Origin: JBDTCS01 sp039923455
GTDB taxonomy: Bacteria; Bacteroidota; Ignavibacteria; Palsa-1295
Assembly: GCA_039923455.1 (NCBI GenBank)
Contig: JBDTCS010000105.1
Location: 1-13,623 of the forward strand
Length of the DNA stretch: 13,623 nt
Reading direction: 5' to 3'
A program made the position numbers and the translations under genes. Under the pieces are notes generated by a model. The model made no database searches, had not been told where the DNA came from, and saw only the letters and a program-made list of their open reading frames with translations. Of the stretch, positions 8,514 through 13,623 are shown one piece after another; position 1 is the stretch's first letter; every line of letters starts with the position of its first letter.

Positions 8514-8545
8514 CAAAATTATTCGGAGACTCTCGATGGAACAAA
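8514..8545 (-). promoter_or_regulatory. Candidate Bacteroidota-type promoter for rpiB-glyA-tatC
   Basis: On the minus strand TTTG (8545-8542), then 20 nt, then TAATTTTG (8521-8514). This matches the Bacteroidota -33/-7 pattern TTTG / TAnnTTTG at near-normal spacing. It overlaps the stop codon of the upstream gene and leaves about 10 nt of leader before the rpiB ATG. Such boxes also arise by chance, so support is moderate. Confidence 0.4.
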
Positions 8546-9781
8546 CCATCGCTCGGAAAGACTGATACTTCCGGAGAGTCGGATAAACTTGTCGGTCGGC
8601 GCTGCGTTCAGCGTTGTTGGTGTCCGCTGACCAACAGTGATCGCGAGATCGAGCAACGATTCGTAACTGATCGGAATTCCAACACCGGCCGAGATCGCAA
8701 CCTCATTGATACCACCAGAACCTGCCGGACGGAACGGCGTCACATAGTAACTCGCGCCCAACCGAAGCCCAAGCCTATCCCAAAAACTCGAGATGCCATA
8801 TTCACCAACCATGTTCGGGACTTTCTCGATACCAAACGCGAATCGATTCGTCGAGCGAAGACTGCTATCCGCGACTGGCGAGCTCGAGGTAGAATAAAGA
8901 TACGCCGCACTGAAATCCTGCAAGTGCACATCACCATACGCACGATATCGATCACTCAGTGAGATCCCGATCCCTGCTTGAATACTCGCCGGATACGAAC
9001 CGACTCCAACCGTCTCGATTGTTGTATCAAGATCCGTGTTGAACGGTGTTACGACCGTTCGCTGTGTCGTGTTCAGCTTTGTTGCAAGTGAAAATCCGAA
9101 CGCGAGATGAATTCCATGAAACGCCGGTGCGATAGAATCACCCGCGATCAGCAAACCGAAAGTCCCTCGCGAACCATTGATAGAATAATCTCTCTCGAAC
9201 GATCCACTTGCTGTGTTGATATCGCTGAATTGAAGATCGGTGAGATGACGAATATTTCCAAAGAGCAATTCGAATCTTCCACCGAGCGACACTCCGCTCG
9301 TGATCATTCCGCTCACACCACCGAAGAGCATGCTCACTCCGCCTTCGCTACGATATGATCTCGTCGAAACAGAATCACCAAAGTCAATCTGACCATTCGC
9401 ATCCGTGATCGGTTGCACGCCCAAACCGATCGACATGCTGTGTGCATTCCAAACCGGCGCACCGAATACGAATCCGCCAAAGCGCAAATTCTGATTACGG
9501 CCTTCTTGCGTTGCAGTGTTCGTTTGCACAATATCAAAGTGGATCTCGGACTCCAGTCTTGCACGAGCGAGCCAAGTCCAAGAAGCAGGATTCAGTGCAT
9601 TCACAAGGCGTGGGTCGGTGCTTGCGTATCCTGTGCCGCCCATACCATCGAGATGCGCGTTCGTTGTTTCAATCGGTCTACCGAAGCCGATAAAATCAAA
9701 CGGTGAACCTTGTGCGCGAATAGACTTGGTCGGCTGCAACACAAGTGCACATGCAAACGCGATCATAAGAAAGCGCAGCAT
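8519..9781 (-). CDS. Predicted outer-membrane beta-barrel protein, FadL/PorV-like
   Basis: A 420-residue protein from the ATG at 9781. Residues 1-23 are a signal peptide (MLRFLMIAFACALVLQ, then a cut after SIRA). The mature start has HLDGMGGTGYASTDPRLVNA (43-62) followed by LNPASW, much like the 'G-M-GG-a-a... d...nPA' opening of FadL/TodX and PorV-type barrels of Bacteroidota. The rest alternates polar and hydrophobic residues with many Gly, Ser, Thr and aromatic residues, as expected for beta strands, and ends RLSGSISLSERWFVPSRVSE. I do not recognise a specific family, so substrate and role are unknown. The frame is open upstream to a TTG at 9853 that overlaps the lipoprotein stop (TTGA); the ATG is preferred because it puts the signal peptide at the very N-terminus. 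Position after a lipoprotein suggests the two may act together at the outer membrane. Confidence 0.85.
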   Translation of the reverse strand: MLRFLMIAFACALVLQPTKSIRAQGSPFDFIGFGRPIETTNAHLDGMGGTGYASTDPRLVNALNPASWTWLARARLESEIHFDIVQTNTATQEGRNQNLRFGGFVFGAPVWNAHSMSIGLGVQPITDANGQIDFGDSVSTRSYRSEGGVSMLFGGVSGMITSGVSLGGRFELLFGNIRHLTDLQFSDINTASGSFERDYSINGSRGTFGLLIAGDSIAPAFHGIHLAFGFSLATKLNTTQRTVVTPFNTDLDTTIETVGVGSYPASIQAGIGISLSDRYRAYGDVHLQDFSAAYLYSTSSSPVADSSLRSTNRFAFGIEKVPNMVGEYGISSFWDRLGLRLGASYYVTPFRPAGSGGINEVAISAGVGIPISYESLLDLAITVGQRTPTTLNAAPTDKFIRLSGSISLSERWFVPSRVSE

Positions 9782-9849
9782 CGTGTTGCGACGAATGGAA
9801 ACTCGGGTCAATATATTATTCTGCGTATTCTTCTGCACGTACAAGATTC

Positions 9850-11145
9850 TCAAAATCGTGAATAAGTGAGCACGAGCTTCGGTCGATTGTTGGGGTCGGC
9901 AGCATCGATGCCATAGAACGTCCAGCGATTAAGTGTGTAATCCTCCACCGAAACACTGTAGCCTAAAAATCCGCGAATGATATCGCCGGTGCGAAGTTCG
10001 AAGCCAAAGTTTTGGGTCGGATCACGTTGCCACAATTCGATCATGCGTCGAATCTGAAATTTGTAAAGCGATGGATCGCTCGGGTCACGCGTGCCATAGG
10101 ACACAAGCACGCCCGTTGAATCGAGTGTTGCATTCGCTGCGCGTAGCTGAATGATGGACGGTCCGAGTGTATCGCTAACATTATCCGAATGACGCGAATG
10201 CAGACTGTCGATCTTCAAAACAAGAAATGCATTATTGACAGTCGTATATTTTCCGATCGAATCAATCGTCTTGTTCAGATTTGCCAAATTGATGCTGACG
10301 CTCTCACGACGATTCGCACTTCCGCGAATTGTAAACTCGCCGGGAAGCGCTGCACTTTTGTCATTGAACAAATGATAATCGAGATACGCAGGATGCGAAA
10401 CTTCGGTGATGGTGCCGCTATAATCAACTGTGTAAAGCAACTGTGGTGCGAAGCCAGCTGTCGCAACCTCGGACGTTCCGACAGCACGCACATTTGTCAT
10501 CGCACCCGGCACAACAACAAGCGCGAGTTTGAGTGGATCGTATTTTTTAAGCTGAGCAGTATCGAGATTTATCGTGATCGTGTTCGAGCTATCACTCGGA
10601 AGATCCCCAACAAAATGTCCGAGCGGCGTCGCACCAAGATCGGCAGTTCCTAAAGTAGTGGTAGCGTTATCGATCTTTCCACCGGTCTCAGGATAGACAG
10701 TAAATTCGATATGTGTATTGCCGATATCTCCAAAGCGATACGGAAGAAGTCTGAGCTGAAGTTGTGCAGAATCAATATGTGCCAGCGAATCTAAGCCAAG
10801 CACAACAAACTTGAACACACCCCACGACTCTGCATTCTCATTCGCATCCGAAACTTTGCCGATAAAGATCGAAGATGATGCGTAGTTCGCGTTGAAGGTT
10901 TGCGAGGCCGTTGTAACAGTCGAGAACGCGTAATTCGAAAATCCGAAGAACGACGAATCCTTAACGGTGACAGTTCGAACGGTGATCGTATCGCTGAAAT
11001 ATTGTGCCCCAATGATCGAAGTCTCTTCTTTACATGACGAGAGCGCTATTGCTAATAACGCAAAAAGAGAGAGAGCGAAAAGTCCTGAGAATCCAACAAT
11101 CGGCGAAGACTTCGCCTTGACACTTTTGAACGCTGAATCTGGCAT
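9850..11145 (-). CDS. Predicted surface lipoprotein with two DNRLRE-like halves
   Basis: A 431-residue protein. The N-terminus is basic, then hydrophobic, then a lipobox LSSC with the lipidated Cys at 38. The next residues KEETS resemble the acidic lipoprotein export signal described for Bacteroidota surface lipoproteins, so surface exposure is plausible. The mature part looks like two similar beta-rich halves. Half one (about 90-243) has WGVFKFVVLGLDSLAHIDSA (108-127), followed by QLQLRL, and ends APQLLYTVDYS (233-243). Half two (about 268-431) has RRMIELWQRDPTQNFGFELR (366-385) and ends RPKLVLTYS (421-429). These fit the DNRLRE/CBM96-type pattern (beta strand, 'W..g...GF.lr', closing 'RP.L.vty'). 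The resemblance is judged by eye; DUF4270-type lipoproteins are an alternative. Function is unknown; binding a polysaccharide or another envelope partner is possible. The stop overlaps an in-frame TTG of the next gene. Confidence 0.85.
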   Translation of the reverse strand: MPDSAFKSVKAKSSPIVGFSGLFALSLFALLAIALSSCKEETSIIGAQYFSDTITVRTVTVKDSSFFGFSNYAFSTVTTASQTFNANYASSSIFIGKVSDANENAESWGVFKFVVLGLDSLAHIDSAQLQLRLLPYRFGDIGNTHIEFTVYPETGGKIDNATTTLGTADLGATPLGHFVGDLPSDSSNTITINLDTAQLKKYDPLKLALVVVPGAMTNVRAVGTSEVATAGFAPQLLYTVDYSGTITEVSHPAYLDYHLFNDKSAALPGEFTIRGSANRRESVSINLANLNKTIDSIGKYTTVNNAFLVLKIDSLHSRHSDNVSDTLGPSIIQLRAANATLDSTGVLVSYGTRDPSDPSLYKFQIRRMIELWQRDPTQNFGFELRTGDIIRGFLGYSVSVEDYTLNRWTFYGIDAADPNNRPKLVLTYSRF

Positions 11146-11217
11146 TAAAGAAAAATTACTCTCTCAAAAAAAAGAGAAAAATGCAATCCCGTCAGAAGTA
11201 ACTCTGCGAATTGCCTC

Positions 11218-11229
11218 AAAAACGTTTTT
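11218..11229. repeat. 12-bp perfect palindrome in the glgA-lipoprotein gap
   Basis: AAAAACGTTTTT is self-complementary and sits in the 223-bp gap, 73 bp upstream of the lipoprotein ATG. It could be a regulator site for that gene. It lacks the loop expected of a terminator, and A/T-rich palindromes like this can be accidental. The same gap holds a weak 5-bp hairpin, TGCGA-4 nt-TCGCA, at 11267-11280. Confidence 0.25.
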
Positions 11230-11368
11230 ACTCGGCTGATTCCCGACTCACCCCAAGTCACTAAACTGCGAGCCATCGCAAATGGAAGTCCGGAATAGAT
11301 GGAAAGCCTACGAAAGCTCTCCCCGTTCCACGCAGAAAGACCCCGCAGGTTTCAGACATAAAACCATC

Positions 11369-12973
11369 TTATGGGCGAGAAAGTACCTTCTCGTACAATT
11401 CTGCGTATTTAAGAGCAGACCGTCCCCATGAGAAATCCTTGTTCATACCGTTGATCTGCAATTGCCTCCACTCGACCGGTGATGTCTTGTATAGCGTCAA
11501 AGCTCGCTCGAGCGCTTTCCAGAAAGCTTTCGGATCGTATTTATCGAACGTAAAGCCTGTTGCCGGATTCTTTTTTGTACCGTTGGCTTGATCGACCACT
11601 GTGTCGGCAAGGCCGCCAGTTGCACGAACGACCGGAACCGTGCCGTAGTGCATCGAGTACATTTGGTTCAATCCACAGGGCTCATAAGCGCTCGGCATGA
11701 TGAACATATCGGCACCGGCCTCGATCTTGTGGGCGAAGCTATCGTGGAATCCGAGATAGACACCAACTTGCCTCGGATATTTTTTCGCGGCACGAGCAAA
11801 GAACTCCTCATACTTTTTCTCACCAGATCCGACGACAACAAATTGCGCACCCGTCTTCATGATGTTTTCCATGTTCTCCGTGATCAGGTCGAGACCTTTT
11901 TGATCCGAGAGACGCGTGATGAGTCCGATGACAGGCGTACCCTCTTCGTATGGCAAATTCATCGTGAGGCAAAGATCGCGTTTGCATTCTTCCTTCGCAC
12001 CGATCTTCGCAGCCGAATATGTCTTCACAATATTCGTATCTTTTTCCGGATCCCAAACCGAAAGATCGATACCGTTCAAAATACCACTCAGATCTTTTTT
12101 GCGCTTCGTAAGCAAGCCCTCCATTCCGCAGCCATACTCGGATGTACGGATCTCCTCAGAATATTTTTCGCTAACAGTTGTGATCGCGTCAGCGTAAGCG
12201 AGACCAGTTTTCAGAAACGAGAACTGACCATAAAATTCACCGCCCGCAGGTGTGAATACTTCCGGCGGCAATCCCGTCTTGATAAACGAGCTTGCAGGAA
12301 AGTTGCCTTGAAACGCAAGATTATGTATGGTGAAGACTGTCTTTGTTCCGGAAAAGAATGGGTCGTCTTTGAGCACAGTCTTGAGATACGCGGGTATCAG
12401 CCCGGTTTGCCAATCGTTGCAATGAATCACATCAGGCTTCCAAAGCAATCTGCGGCATGTTTCAAAAACGGATTGCGCAAAGATCATGAAGCGCTCGTCG
12501 TTATCCGGATAATCTTTGTTCGTAACCGGATCGACGTAAAGCCCAGAGCGCTGAAAATATTCGTCGCTCTCGACAAGATAAATCTGCACGCGTGTGCGTG
12601 GTGTAAGTATTGCGCTCGACTTTGCACTCACCATCACCTCTTTATCGCCGACATGAAAATCCATGCCTTGCAAGCGATTAATGATATGAATCTTTTGCTT
12701 ACGTTCACCGATGAATCCGTACTTTGGCATCAGCACTCGGACGTCATGATTGAACTCACGAAGCATTTGCGGCAGCGCAGAACTCACGTCGGCCAAGCCA
12801 CCCGTTTTTGCGTATGGATAGACCTCGCTCGAAACAAATAGTATATTGCGCGTGGGAAACTTCGGCAGATCGGCCATCCCCGGAAGTGGGTTGAGCGAAT
12901 GACTCGTCACTCCGGTCGAACCTGGCCCGATCGAGGCATCGCTCGTGCGAGGAACATTCATAACTTCAGTCAT
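11369..12973 (-). CDS. glgA: Glycogen synthase (ADP-glucose starch synthase, GT5)
   Basis: Transfers glucose from a sugar nucleotide (normally ADP-glucose) to a growing alpha-1,4-glucan, building glycogen in the cytosol. The product has 534 residues. FVSSEVYPYAKTGGLADVSS (46-65) holds the KTGGL substrate motif. HCNDWQTGLIP (184-194), FTIHNLAFQG (214-223), ILNGIDLSVWDP (298-309), RLSDQKGLDL (354-363) and SAYEPCGLNQMYSMHYGTVP (428-447) are all glycogen synthase signatures. The core begins near residue 42, so the first 40 or so residues are an extension rich in Ser, Thr, Gly and Pro. An ATG at 12877 (M33) would give the usual length, so the true start may be there. No other glycogen gene (glgB, glgC, glgP) is in the window. 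The 223 bp after the stop separate it from the lipoprotein gene, with only a weak hairpin as possible terminator. Confidence 0.96.
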   Translation of the reverse strand: MTEVMNVPRTSDASIGPGSTGVTSHSLNPLPGMADLPKFPTRNILFVSSEVYPYAKTGGLADVSSALPQMLREFNHDVRVLMPKYGFIGERKQKIHIINRLQGMDFHVGDKEVMVSAKSSAILTPRTRVQIYLVESDEYFQRSGLYVDPVTNKDYPDNDERFMIFAQSVFETCRRLLWKPDVIHCNDWQTGLIPAYLKTVLKDDPFFSGTKTVFTIHNLAFQGNFPASSFIKTGLPPEVFTPAGGEFYGQFSFLKTGLAYADAITTVSEKYSEEIRTSEYGCGMEGLLTKRKKDLSGILNGIDLSVWDPEKDTNIVKTYSAAKIGAKEECKRDLCLTMNLPYEEGTPVIGLITRLSDQKGLDLITENMENIMKTGAQFVVVGSGEKKYEEFFARAAKKYPRQVGVYLGFHDSFAHKIEAGADMFIMPSAYEPCGLNQMYSMHYGTVPVVRATGGLADTVVDQANGTKKNPATGFTFDKYDPKAFWKALERALTLYKTSPVEWRQLQINGMNKDFSWGRSALKYAELYEKVLSRP

Positions 12974-13033
12974 GGAGCGGTGAAAAACAGCGGCTATACT
13001 CGTGTGGAAAATGGCCGGAGCCTAATAATTATG

Positions 13034-13041
13034 CAAAAATA
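13034..13041 (-). promoter_or_regulatory. Possible Bacteroidota -7 box for glgA
   Basis: TATTTTTG on the minus strand, about 60 nt before the glgA ATG at 12973. A TTTG lies 23 nt upstream of it and a TTG 16 nt upstream; both spacings are off the ideal. A second identical box is at 13099-13092. The flanking 13 nt match those before the prenyl synthase. Confidence 0.3.
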
Positions 13042-13108
13042 CGGCTTTTCGAACGATCAACCCCCAAAAGAGGCCTTCAATGGCGAAATAACAAAAATAA
13101 TTGTTCAT

Positions 13109-13154
13109 AAACCCGAAATATTCAGCGAAGAACCAGTGGGGCCCTCGGGTTTTT
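13109..13154 (+). terminator. Terminator-like hairpin with T-run
   Basis: AAACCCGA (13109-13116) pairs perfectly with TCGGGTTT (13145-13152), an 8-bp stem with a 28-nt loop, and the plus strand continues as a run of five T (13150-13154). The orientation suits plus-strand transcription, yet no recognised plus-strand gene ends here. On the minus strand the T-run is only three. The long loop weakens the call. Confidence 0.35.
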
Positions 13155-13229
13155 AAGCCTCGTCCGATAACGCTAATGGGCGACAACGTCACTCTGCTGC
13201 CCACTTTCGATCGCGAGCTTGGCCCCACT
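13135..13229. repeat. 9-bp perfect inverted repeat interleaved with the terminator stem
   Basis: AGTGGGGCC (13135-13143) and GGCCCCACT (13221-13229) can pair across 77 nt. The left arm lies inside the loop of the 13109-13152 stem, so the two stems are interleaved, as in a pseudoknot, on either strand. A smaller inner pairing, TGGGC with GCCCA, lies within the spacer. Confidence 0.5.
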
Positions 13230-13310
13230 CTATCGTGCCGGCAATAAATATCCGACGCATTTTGTCGTCACAGCACACGAACACGAGCAACCGATGTGGA
13301 TAAACACTCT

Positions 13311-13332
13311 ACTCGCGGCCTAACGCGCGAGT
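13311..13332. repeat. Short hairpin upstream of the exported-protein gene
   Basis: ACTCGCG (13311-13317), 8-nt loop, CGCGAGT (13326-13332): a perfect 7-bp GC-rich inverted repeat about 110 bp before the GTG at 13441. Only two T follow the stem, so it is a poor terminator; an operator or leader hairpin is possible. Confidence 0.35.
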
Positions 13333-13440
13333 TTGCGCAAGTAGGCAAAAATCCATCCCACCTGTAACAAAGTGATGGCTCGGGTGTTGTTTAGAGTGGT
13401 GTCCGATGAGTTTTGTGAGTGTCTCACATTCCGTACTACA

Positions 13441-13623
13441 GTGAATTCCTCTAAGTCGAGAGTCTGGTATTGTTTTTTATTACTCGCATTGCTCATGCTG
13501 ATTAGGCCGAGCATATCGCGCGCGCAATTCGATCCAAATTGCTACCACCCCATAGTTGGCAAACCGGGAGAGGTCGATACGGTCTACGGGAGTCTGAATG
13601 AGCAAGAACTTACCAACTCACTC
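13441..13623 (+). CDS. Exported protein of unknown function, 3' partial
   Basis: The frame runs open from GTG 13441 to the window edge (61 codons). The predicted N-terminus is a clean signal peptide: VNSSKSRVWY (basic), then CFLLLALLMLI (hydrophobic), then RPSISRA with a likely cut before Q29. The mature part starts QFDPNCYHPIVGKPGEVDTV and I do not recognise it. An in-frame ATG at 13375 would add 22 residues that do not look like part of a signal peptide, so the GTG is preferred. A GAGTTTTG box (13408-13415), one mismatch from TAnnTTTG and 18 nt after a TTG, would put the transcript start shortly before this GTG. It is divergent from glgA. Most of the gene lies outside the window, so no function is proposed. 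Confidence 0.65.
   Translation, partial: MNSSKSRVWYCFLLLALLMLIRPSISRAQFDPNCYHPIVGKPGEVDTVYGSLNEQELTNSL

Larger units (their letters stand above)
12974..13440. other. 467-bp divergent intergenic region, structured, no recognised gene
   Basis: Lies between glgA (minus) and the exported-protein gene (plus), so it should hold promoters for both. It contains TATTTTTG boxes on the minus strand at 13041-13034 and 13099-13092, a terminator-like hairpin (13109-13154), a 9-bp inverted repeat (13135-13229), a small inverted repeat AACAA-6 nt-TTGTT (13090-13105) and a 7-bp hairpin (13311-13332). Short open frames on both strands here show no family similarity I recognise. No tRNA or known ncRNA signature was found by eye. 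Confidence 0.6.

Noticed and set aside
11160..11180. TCTC-A8-GAGA hairpin before the lipoprotein gene
   Set aside because: A 4-bp stem around a homopolymer run is too weak to call.
11303..11366. Possible terminator just after glgA (ACC...GGT around CCCCGCAGGT)
   Set aside because: The stem is only about 3 bp and no T-run follows, so it does not support a terminator call.
11588..12841. 417-codon plus-strand frame opposite glgA
   Set aside because: Antisense to a clear glycogen synthase. The translated product is rich in Arg, His and Cys with no domain signature, so it is a codon-usage artefact.
13050..13080. tRNA-like T-loop (GTTCGAA) on the minus strand
   Set aside because: No matching T-stem, anticodon arm or acceptor stem could be drawn around it.
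13022..13228. 68-codon minus-strand frame in the glgA upstream region
   Set aside because: No ribosome site, no recognised similarity, and it spans the hairpins; the region is better explained as leader or regulatory DNA.

Overview
The window looks like a housekeeping stretch of chromosome from an uncultivated member of the Bacteroidota/Chlorobiota (FCB) lineage, with mid-range GC. A Kapabacteria- or Ignavibacteria-like organism is my best guess, not a demonstrated placement. The signs are a TPR / PD40 propeller / CarboxypepD-type / OmpA fusion of the Bacteroidota kind, a lipoprotein with an acidic C-K-E-E stretch after the lipid cysteine, a FadL/PorV-like outer-membrane protein, a Bacteroidota/Chlorobi-type serine hydroxymethyltransferase, and several TAnnTTTG boxes (the Bacteroidota -7 promoter element) upstream of genes. 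No phage, transposon, CRISPR array, rRNA or tRNA gene was seen.

Left arm, plus strand (1-4870): the 3' part of a DUF21/CBS/CorC-HlyC membrane protein cut by the window edge; a 137-bp gap; a 698-residue exported TPR-PD40-OmpA envelope protein; nadD starting 1 nt after it; and a MalG-type sugar ABC permease whose GTG start overlaps the nadD stop (GTGA). The last three are packed like one transcription unit. The permease has no transporter partner here.

Middle and right, minus strand (12973 down to 4883): glgA, a 223-bp gap, a surface-type lipoprotein with two DNRLRE-like halves, a beta-barrel-like outer-membrane protein, rpiB, glyA, tatC and a long-chain trans-prenyl diphosphate synthase. Gaps from the lipoprotein onward are 21-68 bp, so co-transcription is likely, with possible internal promoters (the best is before rpiB). 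The last gene converges on the permease with 12 bp between stops.

Far right (12974-13440): a 467-bp region between divergent genes. It holds a terminator-like stem with a T-run, a second long inverted repeat interleaved with it (pseudoknot topology), two TATTTTTG boxes reading toward glgA, and a short hairpin. It is the least explained DNA in the window. A plus-strand gene for an exported protein begins at about 13441 and runs off the edge.

Together the genes cover NAD synthesis (nadD), one-carbon metabolism (glyA), the pentose phosphate pathway (rpiB), glycogen synthesis (glgA), isoprenoid/quinone side chains, Tat export and cell-envelope assembly. I see no clear novel defence or mobile system. 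The most interesting items are the structured glgA upstream region and the lipoprotein/outer-membrane protein pair.
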